A stretch of 64,000 nucleotides of DNA from Pelagovum pacificum (GTDB taxonomy: Bacteria > Pseudomonadota > Alphaproteobacteria > Rhodobacterales > Rhodobacteraceae). Shown here piece by piece: positions 8,005 to 15,884 of this stretch. The notes beneath the pieces were generated by a model. The model did not search any database. It saw nothing but the letters and a program-made list of their open reading frames with translations, and was not told the origin of the DNA. Position 1 is the stretch's first letter; each line of letters starts with the position of its first letter. The stretch spans positions 3,104,501 through 3,168,500 of the forward strand of contig NZ_CP065915.1 in assembly GCF_016134045.1 (NCBI RefSeq), written 5' to 3'. The position numbers and the translations under genes were made by a program.

Positions 8005-8050
8005 CTTGCCCGGCTATCGAGAGCACTATCATTCTCGACGACCGGGCAAG
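8005..8050. terminator. Long hairpin between convergent genes
   Basis: Two nested perfect arms, CTTGCCCGG (8005-8013)/CCGGGCAAG (8042-8050) and TCGAGA (8017-8022)/TCTCGA (8033-8038), are separated by a 3x3 internal loop and a 10-base apex. It lies between the convergent HNH and DMGDH-type genes and could terminate both directions, though there is no T-run. It could also be the end of a small non-autonomous element. Confidence 0.5.
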
Positions 8051-8067
8051 AGTGAGCGTTAGGGGCG

Positions 8068-10566
8068 TCAGCCGTCCTGCCGGATCGTGCGGTTTTCCGG
8101 GTCGTAGGGAGAATCCTCGGTGATCTCTGCGTCCCAGAGTTCGTTCAGCATGCGCACCTTGAGCTTCGTGCCTGGCACCGCGAGGTCGGGCGTGACGTAG
8201 CCCATGCCGATGCTCTTGCCGAAGGCGACCGAATACCCGCCCGAGGTCAGGCGGCCGACGCGTGTGTCGCCGTCGTAGAGCGCTTCGCGGCCCCAGGGGT
8301 CGGCGTCGTCAGGACCGTCGATCAGGAGGGTCACGCACTTGCTGCGGATACCCTTGGCCTCCATCTCCGCCTTGCCGTGGAAGTCCTTCGAGAGGTCGAC
8401 GAAGCGCGGCAGGTCGGCTTCGAGCGGCGTCGCGTCGCGGCCGAGCTCGTTGCCGAAGGCGCGGTAGGATTTCTCCTGCCTCAGCCAGTTCTGGGCGCGG
8501 GCGCCAACGAGCTTGAGGCCGAACTCCTCGCCCGCCTTGGTGAGCAGGTCCCAGAGGTGATTTTGCATCTCGATCGGGTGATGCAGCTCCCAGCCGAGTT
8601 CGCCCGTGTAGGCGACACGGATGGCGTTGACCGGGACCATGCCGAGTTCGATCTGCCGGGCGGAGAGCCACGGAAACCGCTTGTTGGACAGGGCGGTGTC
8701 GGGGTCGGCGTCCTTGATGACGGACTTCAGCAGGTCGCGGGACTTCGGCCCGGCGACGGCGAAGACGCCCCACTGGGTCGTGACGTCGTAGGCCGAGATC
8801 CAGCCGAACTCGCCGCGCTTGTCCTCGATCGCCTTCATCAGGAAGTCGCTGTCGTAGGCCGTCCAGGCGCCGGCTGAGACGAGGTAGTACTTGTCCTCGG
8901 CCAGCCGGACGATCGTGTATTCGGTCCGTGTCGTGCCCGCGCCGGTGAGGGCGTAGGTCAGGTTGATGCGGCCGACCTTCGGCAGCCGGTTGCAGGTGAA
9001 CCAGTCGAGGAAGGCGGTCGCGCCGGGGCCTTCGACGATGTGCTTGGTGAAGGCGGAGGCGTCGATCAGGCCGACCCCCTCGCGGATCGCCTTCGCCTCA
9101 TCCACCGCATATTGCCACCAGCCGCCGCGGCGGAAGCTGCGGGCGTCGTGGTCGAAAGTTTCGTCCGCATCGAGCGGGCCGTAGTAGTTCGGCCGCTCGA
9201 AGCCGTTCACCGTGCCGAACTGCGCGCCGAGCGCCTTCTGGCGGTCGTAGGCGGGCGCGGTGCGCAGCGGGCGGCAGGCGGGGCGTTCCTCGTCCGGGTG
9301 GTGCAGGATGTAGACGTGTTCGTAGGCTTCCTCGTTCTTGCGGGCCGCGTACTCGGTCGTCATCCAGCTGCCGTAGCGCTTGGGGTCGAGGCTCGCCATG
9401 TCGATCTCCGCCTCGCCCTCGACCATCAGGTCGGCGAGGTACTTGCCCGCGCCGCCGGCGGCGGTAATCCCGAAAGAGAAGCCTTCAGCCAGCCACATGT
9501 TGCGCAGCCCCGGTGCCGGGCCGAGCAGCGGGTTGCCGTCGGGCGTGTAGCAGATCGGGCCGTTGTAATCGTCCTTGAGGCCCACCGTCTCGGAGCTGGG
9601 GATACGGTGGATCATCGACATGTATTCTTCCTCGATCCGGTCGAGATCGAGCGGGAACAGGTCGGCGCGGAAGCTCTCGGGCACGTCGTATTCGAAGCGG
9701 GCGGGCGCGTTGCGCTCATAGGGGCCGAGGATCCAGCCGCCGCGTTCCTCGCGGACGTACCACTTGGCGTCGGCGTCGCGCAGCACGGGGTGCTGATCGT
9801 TGGTCTTGCGGTATTCGACGAGGGCCGGGTCGGGTTCGGTGATGATGTACTGGTGCTCCACCGGGATGGCGGGGATCTTGATGCCGAGCAGGCGCGCGGT
9901 GCGTTGTGCGTGGTTGCCGGTGGCGGTCACGACATGCTCCGCCTCGATCACGGTCTGCTCGTCGGAGGGGACGAGGTTGCCGCCCTTCTCGACCATCTTG
10001 GTGACCGTCACCTTCCAGGAGGAGCCGGTCCATTCGTAGCCGTCGACCTGCCACTTCCGTTCGATCGTCACGCCGCGCTGGCGGGCGCCCTTGGCCATCG
10101 CCATCGTGACGTCGGCGGGGTTAATGTAGCCGTCGGTCGGGTGGTAGATCGCGCCTTCGAGGTCGTCGGTGTGGACCAAGGGCCAGCGGTCCTTGATCTG
10201 GGCGGGCGTCATCCATTCGAAGGGGACGCCGCAGGTCTCGGCCGTGGTGGCGTAGAGCATGTATTCGTCCATGCGCGCCTTGCTCTGCGCCATGCGCAGG
10301 TTGCCGACCACGAAGAAGCCCGCGTTCAGGCCGGTCTCGTCCTCGAGCGTCTTGTAGAACTTGATCGAGTAGTCGTGGATGTGGGTCGTCGCGTAGGACA
10401 TGTTGAAATAGGGCAGCAGGCCGGCGGCGTGCCAGGTCGAGCCGGAGGTAAGCTCGTCCCGCTCCAGCAACATCACATCGTCCCATCCGGCGCGGGCCAG
10501 GTGGTAGGCGATGGATGTTCCGACGGCGCCACCGCCGACGACCAGGGCTTTGACTTGGGTCTTCAT
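8068..10566 (-). CDS. Dimethylglycine/sarcosine dehydrogenase-family flavoprotein
   Basis: 832 residues, the full length of the DMGDH/SARDH family. These enzymes oxidatively demethylate N-methylglycines and pass the one-carbon unit to tetrahydrofolate. Order of domains: N-terminal FAD-binding DAO domain (ALVVGGGAVGTSIAYHLARA, residues 7-26), with the His of GSTWHAAGLLP near residue 46 being the site of covalent FAD attachment in this family; an FAO_M linker about 370-430; a GCV_T aminomethyltransferase domain about 430-720 (RRGGWWQYAVDEAKAIREG, GLIDASAFTKHIVEGPGA); and GCV_T_C to the end (RLTSGGYSVAFGKSIGMGYV). Single gene; the nearest neighbour is divergent panC. The exact substrate (dimethylglycine, sarcosine or another methylamine acid) is not decided. 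Confidence 0.88.
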   Translation of the reverse strand: MKTQVKALVVGGGAVGTSIAYHLARAGWDDVMLLERDELTSGSTWHAAGLLPYFNMSYATTHIHDYSIKFYKTLEDETGLNAGFFVVGNLRMAQSKARMDEYMLYATTAETCGVPFEWMTPAQIKDRWPLVHTDDLEGAIYHPTDGYINPADVTMAMAKGARQRGVTIERKWQVDGYEWTGSSWKVTVTKMVEKGGNLVPSDEQTVIEAEHVVTATGNHAQRTARLLGIKIPAIPVEHQYIITEPDPALVEYRKTNDQHPVLRDADAKWYVREERGGWILGPYERNAPARFEYDVPESFRADLFPLDLDRIEEEYMSMIHRIPSSETVGLKDDYNGPICYTPDGNPLLGPAPGLRNMWLAEGFSFGITAAGGAGKYLADLMVEGEAEIDMASLDPKRYGSWMTTEYAARKNEEAYEHVYILHHPDEERPACRPLRTAPAYDRQKALGAQFGTVNGFERPNYYGPLDADETFDHDARSFRRGGWWQYAVDEAKAIREGVGLIDASAFTKHIVEGPGATAFLDWFTCNRLPKVGRINLTYALTGAGTTRTEYTIVRLAEDKYYLVSAGAWTAYDSDFLMKAIEDKRGEFGWISAYDVTTQWGVFAVAGPKSRDLLKSVIKDADPDTALSNKRFPWLSARQIELGMVPVNAIRVAYTGELGWELHHPIEMQNHLWDLLTKAGEEFGLKLVGARAQNWLRQEKSYRAFGNELGRDATPLEADLPRFVDLSKDFHGKAEMEAKGIRSKCVTLLIDGPDDADPWGREALYDGDTRVGRLTSGGYSVAFGKSIGMGYVTPDLAVPGTKLKVRMLNELWDAEITEDSPYDPENRTIRQDG

Positions 10567-10783
10567 GTCGCGCGACTCCCTCGGGCAAATGTGCTGCCTT
10601 CATGGCGCATTCGGCGCTGCGCTTGCGAAAGCCTTTCGACCGATCAACGCCGGAAAGCGACACGCGGACAGGAGGTTCGCCCGCGCGGAGCGTGTCAGGT
10701 CAGCCCGGCGCGCTGCCGTTGCCCCCCGTCGCGCACCGCACTAGATACGGGGGCGCGCGCGTGCCGAGACAGGGGAGCTCCGC

Positions 10784-11644
10784 TTGAAGATCTGCCGGAC
10801 CATCGAGGAGATGCGCGAGACGCTCGCGAACTATCGCCGCGCGGGCGAAAGCATCGGCCTCGTCACCACCATGGGCGCGCTGCACGAGGGGCACATCGCG
10901 CTGGTCCATGCCGCACGGGAGCGGCACGCACGTGTCGCGACGACGATCTTCGTCAACCCGACCCAGTTCGGGGAGGCCGCCGACCTCGCCGCATACCCGA
11001 GGACCGAGGCGCAGGACCTCGAGATGTTCGAGGCCGCCGGTGTCGATGTCGTGCTGTTGCCGCAGGTCGACGAGATCTATCCCGACGGCGAGGAGACGAT
11101 CGTCGAGACGACCAGCCTGGGCAACATGCTTCACGGCGCGGTGCGGCCTGGTCATTTCCGGGGCGTGACCACGGTGGTGACGAAGCTCTTCAACATCGTC
11201 CGGCCCGATGCCGCCTACTTCGGCGAGAAGGATTACCAGCAACTCGCCGTGATCCGGCGGATGACCGGCGACCTGCTGTTCGGGATCGACATCGTCGGCG
11301 TGCCAACGGTGCGCGAGGCGGACGGGCTGGCAATGTCGTCGCGCAATGCGCGCCTGTCGCCCGAGGATCGCGACGCCGCGCCGGTGCTGAACCGCGCGCT
11401 TGAGGCGGCACAGGCAATCGCGCTGCCGGGCGTGCCGGTGGAGGAGATCGCCCGCACCATTCGCGACACGGTTGCAGCGGAACCCCGCGCGAGGCTGGAG
11501 GGGCTCGACATGGTCGATCCCGCCACCTTCCGCCCCATCATCACCGGCCCGCTCGACGGGCCTGTCGGGATCATGATCTCGGCCCGTTTCGGACAGGGGG
11601 ACCACGCGGTCCTCCTCATCGACCAGAGGGAGATACACCCATGA
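10784..11644 (+). CDS. panC: Pantoate--beta-alanine ligase
   Basis: 286 residues from a TTG start at 10784, with an AGGGGAG ribosome site 7 bases upstream. PanC condenses pantoate and beta-alanine with ATP to give pantothenate, the last step before coenzyme A synthesis. The nucleotidyltransferase HIGH-type motif is LHEGHIALV (MGALHEGH, about residue 29) and the downstream motif is [13 protein letters not shown]. Other family signatures are [20 protein letters not shown] and [18 protein letters not shown]. The stop overlaps the panB start by four bases (ATGA), so the genes are co-translated. The order panC-panB is common in Rhodobacterales. Confidence 0.95.
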   Translation: MKICRTIEEMRETLANYRRAGESIGLVTTMGALHEGHIALVHAARERHARVATTIFVNPTQFGEAADLAAYPRTEAQDLEMFEAAGVDVVLLPQVDEIYPDGEETIVETTSLGNMLHGAVRPGHFRGVTTVVTKLFNIVRPDAAYFGEKDYQQLAVIRRMTGDLLFGIDIVGVPTVREADGLAMSSRNARLSPEDRDAAPVLNRALEAAQAIALPGVPVEEIARTIRDTVAAEPRARLEGLDMVDPATFRPIITGPLDGPVGIMISARFGQGDHAVLLIDQREIHP

Positions 11645-12453
11645 GCACCCAGGCCCCCGTCCGCCGCACGACCGTGCCCCAGATCGCCAAGCGCAAGGGC
11701 GGCGATCCGATCGTCTCGCTGACCTCCTACCACGCGCACACGGCCGCGATCGTCGACCGGCACGCAGATTTCATTCTCGTCGGCGACTCGCTCGGCATGG
11801 TGATGCACGGGATGGAGACGACTGTCGGCGTGCCGCTGGATCTGATGATCATGCACGGCCGCGCCGTGGTGCGCGGCACGCAGCGGGCGCTGATCGTGGT
11901 CGACATGCCGTTCGGCACCTACGAGGAAAGCCCGAACGTCGCGTTCCGCAATGCCGCGAAGATCATGAAGGAAACCGGCTGCGGCGCGGTGAAGCTCGAA
12001 GGCGGCATGCGGATGGCCGAGACGATCCGCTTCCTCACCGAGCGCGGCATCCCGGTCATGGCCCACACCGGCCTGACCCCGCAATCGAGCCACGTGATGG
12101 GGGGCTTCCGCACGCAGGGCCGTGACGAGGACACGTGGGGCGAGCACCTCGAAGACGCGAGAGCGGTGGCCCTGGCCGGGGCCTTCGCCGTCGTGCTCGA
12201 AGGGATGGTGGAGCCGCTGGCGGCCAAGATCACCCGCGAGATCGACATCCCCACCATCGGCATCGGTGCGAGTGCGGAGTGCGACGGCCAGATCCTCGTG
12301 CTGGAGGACATGCTGGGGCTGAACCCGAACAAACCGCCTAAGTTCGTGAAGGTCTACGGCGAGCTCGGCAGCATGATCGAGAAGGCCGTGTCGGACTATG
12401 CCGACGACGTCCGCTCCCGCAGCTTTCCGGGCGAAGACCAGGTCTATCGCTGA
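11641..12453 (+). CDS. panB: 3-methyl-2-oxobutanoate hydroxymethyltransferase
   Basis: 270 residues. PanB transfers a hydroxymethyl group from methylene-tetrahydrofolate to alpha-ketoisovalerate, making ketopantoate. The (beta-alpha)8 barrel has the metal and substrate signatures [54 protein letters not shown] and [11 protein letters not shown], and the catalytic Glu in VLEGM. It is directly coupled to panC. KPAR and beta-alanine-forming genes are not in the window. coaBC, which uses the product further on, is at 22580-23785 but in an unrelated operon. Confidence 0.96.
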   Translation: MSTQAPVRRTTVPQIAKRKGGDPIVSLTSYHAHTAAIVDRHADFILVGDSLGMVMHGMETTVGVPLDLMIMHGRAVVRGTQRALIVVDMPFGTYEESPNVAFRNAAKIMKETGCGAVKLEGGMRMAETIRFLTERGIPVMAHTGLTPQSSHVMGGFRTQGRDEDTWGEHLEDARAVALAGAFAVVLEGMVEPLAAKITREIDIPTIGIGASAECDGQILVLEDMLGLNPNKPPKFVKVYGELGSMIEKAVSDYADDVRSRSFPGEDQVYR

Positions 12454-12543
12454 GGGGCCGCTCCAAGTCGTTGCAATTTCGAGAATTTCTGCTATTGTTT
12501 CCGATACAGACCCCAAAAAATCGGGGCAGTCAGGACGAGCAGT

Positions 12544-12684
12544 ATGTCTGGAAAAACCATCGCAGCGCTTTGCTGCGCAATCATGATGTCCGCATGTGCG
12601 GCCACATCTAGCGAAGTCATCTCGAGCCGGAACAACATGTCGCCGGTCTTCGTGGTGAACCCGAACGAGGCGTCGGGGCGCTAG
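12544..12684 (+). CDS. Small lipoprotein of 46 residues
   Basis: A short frame starting at ATG 12544 encodes a 46-residue protein: a basic start (MSGK), a hydrophobic core (TIAALCCAIMM) and a lipobox-like MSAC with Cys18, then 28 polar residues ending in NPNEASGR. This is the layout of a very small lipoprotein, probably entericidin-like in form only. A CAGGACGAG sequence 5-13 bases upstream could be the ribosome site. A GC-rich stem-loop follows 28 bases after the stop. I do not recognise a family. It sits between panB and a leftward stress-protein cluster and seems to be a separate unit. Confidence 0.6.
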   Translation: MSGKTIAALCCAIMMSACAATSSEVISSRNNMSPVFVVNPNEASGR

Positions 12685-12711
12685 GCGAGGTCACGACGCG
12701 AGTCGCACCGC

Positions 12712-12763
12712 CCCCGCCGTCGCGGCGGGGCTGGTCGGGCTGTGTCCGATCGGCAGTCGGACA
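12712..12763 (+). terminator. Paired stem-loops after the small lipoprotein gene
   Basis: A perfect 8-bp stem (CCCCGCCG, 12712-12719, with CGGCGGGG, 12723-12730) and a TCG loop is followed by a second inverted repeat (TGTCCGA, 12743-12749, with TCGGACA, 12757-12763). Neither has a strong T-run, so termination would be weak or Rho-assisted. Confidence 0.4.
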
Positions 12764-12780
12764 ACTTTCACCGACACATG

Positions 12781-12801
12781 AAAAAGGGCGCCGAAGCGCC
12801 C
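12781..12801 (-). terminator. Rho-independent terminator after the stress-protein cluster
   Basis: On the minus strand this reads GGGCGC-TTCG-GCGCCC-TTTTT: a 6-bp GC stem closed by a stable TTCG tetraloop and followed by five T. It is 26 bases past the stop of the pyridoxamine-oxidase-fold gene and should end the leftward transcript. Confidence 0.85.
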
Positions 12802-12826
12802 TCTTCCGAAATCATGTGACTGCGGC

Positions 12827-13336
12827 TCAGGCCGCGGTTTTCCAGTTCAGAACCCGATGCTCGCCGAGGTCGGCGGTCTCTTCGGTCATGTTCGCCTTGG
12901 CGATCTGGAACGCGAAGCGTACCGGGTTGCCGCTGGTCGCCCAGACGGACGCATCTTCGATGGAAAAGCGTAGAAGACAGACATTGTCGTCTTCCCGGCC
13001 ATCTTCGAACCATGCCGCCGCGATCGGCGACCACAGCTCGTCGAGCTTGGCCTTGTCGTTGCTCATCTCCATCGTCCCGCGAACGCACGCGTAGTAGTCG
13101 TGGTCCTTCCCGGTGAACGTGAAATGTGCGGTCGCGCCCGGTGACAGCGTACGAACGAGGTCCGTTTCTTTCGACGAGATGAACCACAGGTCGCCCGTGT
13201 CACGATCGGAGTAGGCGGTCATCGGCTGCATGTGCTGACCGGTGCCGTCCACCCCGAGCATGCCGGCGCGGATGCGGTCCAGCTCATCGAAAAGCTGCCC
13301 TTTCGCGTCGTCGAGAATACGGTTGGTATCGGCCAT
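12827..13336 (-). CDS. Pyridoxamine 5'-phosphate oxidase-fold general stress protein
   Basis: 169 residues of the general-stress-protein-26 branch of the flavin-binding split-barrel superfamily. The segments MQPMTAYSDRDTGDLWFISS, ATAHFTFTGKDHDYYACVRG and ELWSPIAAAWFEDGREDD are typical; the family binds FMN, FAD or F420, and no substrate is established here. It starts one base into the CsbD stop codon (13336-13338), so the two are translated together. With csbD and the DUF1328 gene upstream it forms a leftward stress-type operon, a grouping often controlled by the general stress response in alphaproteobacteria. Confidence 0.85.
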   Translation of the reverse strand: MADTNRILDDAKGQLFDELDRIRAGMLGVDGTGQHMQPMTAYSDRDTGDLWFISSKETDLVRTLSPGATAHFTFTGKDHDYYACVRGTMEMSNDKAKLDELWSPIAAAWFEDGREDDNVCLLRFSIEDASVWATSGNPVRFAFQIAKANMTEETADLGEHRVLNWKTAA

Positions 13337-13533
13337 CAGTGACGTTCAATCCATTCGTCGACTTCGCGTTCGGCTTCTTCCTTGGACTTGCCGTAACGCT
13401 CCTGAACAAGGCCCGCGAGCTTGGTGCGGTTGCCTTCAGCGACGTCGAGGTCGTCGTCGGTCAGCTTGCCCCACTGGGACTGTGCCTGACCTTTGAGTTG
13501 CTTCCAGTTGCCTTGTACCTGATCCCAGTTCAT
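13336..13533 (-). CDS. CsbD-family stress protein
   Basis: 65 residues from the ATG at 13533, which has a good AAAGGAG ribosome site; a longer frame to 13560 lacks one. CsbD-like proteins are small, hydrophilic, helical and induced by general stress; their molecular role is unknown. The family consensus is clear: MNWDQVQGNWKQLKGQAQSQ, a WGKLTDDDL segment, and a C-terminal YGKSKEEAEREVDEW. It lies 36 bases downstream of the DUF1328 gene and overlaps the next gene by one base, so all three probably share a promoter. Confidence 0.92.
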   Translation of the reverse strand: MNWDQVQGNWKQLKGQAQSQWGKLTDDDLDVAEGNRTKLAGLVQERYGKSKEEAEREVDEWIERH

Positions 13534-13569
13534 GGCGATCTCCTTTCTTGGTTTAGTCAACGTTCGTAG

Positions 13570-13731
13570 TCAGTTGCGCAGCACCCGCAGGATCAGCGAC
13601 CCGACGAACAACACGAGGAACACGAAGAACAGAACCTGTGCGACGCCTGCCGAAGCAGCGGAGACGCTGCCGAAACCGAACAGCGCGGCGATGAGCGCAA
13701 CCAACAGGAAAGTAAGTGCCCATCCGATCAT
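13570..13731 (-). CDS. DUF1328 small membrane protein
   Basis: 53 residues, with the start ATG at 13731 preceded by AAGGAA. The sequence is almost wholly hydrophobic: helix 1 MIGWALTFLLVALIAALFGF, a short GSVSAASAG turn, then helix 2 VAQVLFFVFLVLFVGSLIL and a basic RVLRN end. This is the DUF1328/YtjA pattern, inner-membrane proteins of unknown role that often accompany CsbD genes. It appears to be the first gene of the DUF1328-csbD-pyridoxamine-oxidase-fold operon. Confidence 0.88.
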   Translation of the reverse strand: MIGWALTFLLVALIAALFGFGSVSAASAGVAQVLFFVFLVLFVGSLILRVLRN

Positions 13732-13999
13732 GACGGGAGTTCCTTTCTTGTAAGTAGCAGCGTTGTCAGAAGAACACGCGGCGGCCTTGGCGGTTCCCGC
13801 AGTTCAGGACCGGATCACGCTGTTGGCATCCCTCCGCCGAGGCGGCCGATCGCGGCACCCCGACAACACACCGGCGCCGCCTCACGGGCCGTTGCCGCAG
13901 ACCTCTTCACCTCGATCCGCAGGTCTGGCACTGTGTCTGCAAGAGGCGCCGACAGAACCGAGCGCTTCGCAAAAAGAGGCAGTTTCGGGAATTCCGAGC

Positions 14000-14497
14000 A
14001 TGATCCGTCTGGCAACCCTCGTCGGCGCCCTCGCCCTGTGCGCAACCACGCTTCACGCGCAGGCGCAGGAGATAGGCTCCGCAACACATCTCCCCCTCCC
14101 GCGATACGTGTCGCTGAAGGCGAGCGAAGGAAACCTGCGCCGCGGGCCATCGCTGTCGCATCGTATCGACTGGGTGCTGACCCGTCGCAACATGCCGCTT
14201 CAGGTGACAGCGGAGTACGGTCACTGGCGCCGCGTCGTCGACCGCGACGGTGTCGGCGGCTGGCTGCATTACTCGCTGATTTCCGGCGTGCGCACTGCGA
14301 TCGTCGATGACGAGATGCTGACCCTGCACACCCGCGAAGACCCGGATGCGCCGGTCGCCGCGATGCTCGAGCGTGGCGTCGTGGCGAAGATCGACAGCTG
14401 CACGCGCGACTGGTGCCGGCTGTCCGCCGGAGGTTACCGGGGCTGGGCGCCCAAGGGTCATTTCTGGGGCGTCGACGAGGACGAAGTCCTCGACTGA
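14000..14497 (+). CDS. Exported bacterial SH3-domain protein
   Basis: 165 residues from ATG 14000. A Sec signal peptide is clear (MIRLATLVGALALCATTLHA, cleavage after AQAQ region about residue 25), so the protein is periplasmic. Two SH3-like repeats follow: YVSLKASEGNLRRGPSLSH to GGWLHYSLIS (about 38-97), and LTLHTREDPDAPVAAMLERG to YRGWAPKGHFWGV (about 108-158). Such domains bind peptidoglycan or protein ligands in the envelope. A 79-codon upstream extension of the frame exists but lacks this signal-peptide logic. The cation-efflux gene follows after 27 bases and may be co-transcribed. Confidence 0.85.
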   Translation: MIRLATLVGALALCATTLHAQAQEIGSATHLPLPRYVSLKASEGNLRRGPSLSHRIDWVLTRRNMPLQVTAEYGHWRRVVDRDGVGGWLHYSLISGVRTAIVDDEMLTLHTREDPDAPVAAMLERGVVAKIDSCTRDWCRLSAGGYRGWAPKGHFWGVDEDEVLD

Positions 14498-14524
14498 CTC
14501 CCGGCCCGACGCTAAGGGGCTGGC

Positions 14525-15433
14525 ATGGACGAAAAGACTCAGAAGAGACTGAACCTCTCGGCGGGGATCATGTCGTCGTCGGTGGCGATGATCCTTGTCG
14601 TCGCCAAGCTCTGGGCGCTCGGCCAGACCTCCGCGCTGTCGATCGCGGCGACACTCGCCGACAGCGCGCTGGACCTGCTGATGTCGCTCGGCGGGCTGGC
14701 GGCCATCGCCTATGCCGCGCGTCCGCCCGATGACGACCATGCGTTCGGCCACACCTCGGCCGAGGATCTCGCCGCGCTCGGCCAGTCGGTTCTGATCCTT
14801 GTCTCCGCCGCCGTGATCGCGGTCGCCGCGACGCTGCGCCTGCTGTCCGATGCGCCGGCCGAGCTCGCCGCCGAAGGCCAGGGCATCGTGGTGATGATCC
14901 TGTCGATCGTGCTGACGGCCGGCCTCGTGCTGTGGCAGGCGCGGGTGGCGCGCCGGACCGGCAACCGCGTCGTGGCCGCCGACCGGCTGCACTATCTCGG
15001 CGACCTGATCCCCAACGTCGGCGCGATAATTGCGCTCGCGGCCTCCGGACTGTTCGGGCTCGGCCGGATCGACAGCGTCGTCGCGCTGGGCGCGGCCGCC
15101 CTGCTGGCGGTCGGGGCCATCAACATCGGCCGCGAAGCCTGGAACGCGCTGATGGACCGGTCCGCCGACGACGAGACGATCGCGGGGATCGGAGAGATCG
15201 CCGCCGCCCACCCGGGTGTCGAGGGCTACCACGACCTCAAGACGCGCGTCGCCGGCAGCCGCATCTTCGTGAACCTTCATATCGAGCTCGACGGCGGCCA
15301 GACCCTCGACGAAGCTCACTCGATCGGAGCGGCCCTGCGCCGGGCGATCATCGCGAAATATCCGAGGGCCGATGTGCTGATCCACAAGGACCCGGTCGGT
15401 GTCGAACCTCACCCGGACGACCCCCGCCGCTGA
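14525..15433 (+). CDS. Cation diffusion facilitator, FieF/YiiP-like
   Basis: 302 residues with six predicted membrane helices and a C-terminal cytoplasmic domain. CDF proteins export Zn, Fe, Mn or Cd in exchange for protons. The metal site in helix 2 is LADSALDLL (DxxxD) and that of helix 5 is DRLHYLGDL (HxxxD), the arrangement of FieF-type transporters. HAFGHTSAEDLAALGQ is the conserved loop between helices 2 and 3. The C-terminal domain (VEGYHDLKTRVAGSRIFVNL, with HIELDGGQTLDEAHSIG) is the usual dimerising metal sensor. The start follows SH3 by 27 bases. A 78-residue gene follows and may be part of the same operon. Confidence 0.92.
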   Translation: MDEKTQKRLNLSAGIMSSSVAMILVVAKLWALGQTSALSIAATLADSALDLLMSLGGLAAIAYAARPPDDDHAFGHTSAEDLAALGQSVLILVSAAVIAVAATLRLLSDAPAELAAEGQGIVVMILSIVLTAGLVLWQARVARRTGNRVVAADRLHYLGDLIPNVGAIIALAASGLFGLGRIDSVVALGAAALLAVGAINIGREAWNALMDRSADDETIAGIGEIAAAHPGVEGYHDLKTRVAGSRIFVNLHIELDGGQTLDEAHSIGAALRRAIIAKYPRADVLIHKDPVGVEPHPDDPRR

Positions 15434-15489
15434 CCCGGAACGGGAGCGGCAGGCGGCGCGTTCATTTTGCAGCAGGAGACGAGGACATC

Positions 15490-15726
15490 ATGGCCACGAC
15501 CGATACACTTGAGGGGCGTCTACTCGCCCAGCGGAAACTGCTCGCGCGGATCGTCGCGGCGCTGAAGTCCGACGAGCTCGACAAGTTCCTGTCCGACCGG
15601 GATCACTACGACGGACACGAGGAAGACCCGGGCTCCGACCCGGACGGGTCCTACGCGCTCGAGGCCGCGCTCGCCGACGAGCTGCGGTTGCTCTCCGAAG
15701 AAGTCGCGCGCCTGCGAAAGGGCTGA
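15490..15726 (+). CDS. Conserved small hypothetical protein
   Basis: 78 residues, hydrophilic and mostly helical. An N-terminal helix (LEGRLLAQRKLLARIVAAL) and a C-terminal helix (LADELRLLSEEVARLRKG) frame an acidic, Gly/Asp-rich middle (HYDGHEEDPGSDPDGSYA), so a helical hairpin or coiled-coil pair is likely. No signal or membrane segment. It follows the efflux gene by 56 bases with a GCAGGAGACGAGG ribosome-site region. I do not recognise a named family. Confidence 0.7.
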   Translation: MATTDTLEGRLLAQRKLLARIVAALKSDELDKFLSDRDHYDGHEEDPGSDPDGSYALEAALADELRLLSEEVARLRKG

Positions 15727-15745
15727 CCGCCCCTTCTTTGGGCCT

Positions 15746-15802
15746 TCAAATATTCTCGGGGGTGAATTGGCCGAAGGCCAAGAGGGGGCAGACAGCCCCC
15801 TC
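15746..15802. repeat. Intergenic palindromic element with GAGGGGGC/GCCCCCTC stem
   Basis: A perfect 8-bp stem (15782-15789 with 15795-15802) and AGACA loop is preceded by AAATATTCTCGGGGG and a small GGCCGAAGGCC palindrome. It lies between the convergent 78-residue and M3-peptidase genes and can act as a two-way terminator. From memory, elements of this shape are common in Rhodobacteraceae intergenic regions; not verified here. Confidence 0.6.
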
Positions 15803-15884
15803 CTCGCAACAGCCTGGATCCGCTTTACCGGTCGACGGGCCGGCGGGCGGGGCGATGGCGCAGCCGAGCGGCGCCTGCCGGGGC

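Noticed and set aside
9040..11403. A 787-codon plus-strand frame opposite the dimethylglycine dehydrogenase-type gene and over panC
   Set aside because: It is a shadow of the flavoprotein with low-complexity translation, and its 3' part is out of frame with panC, which has a clear start and HEGH motif.
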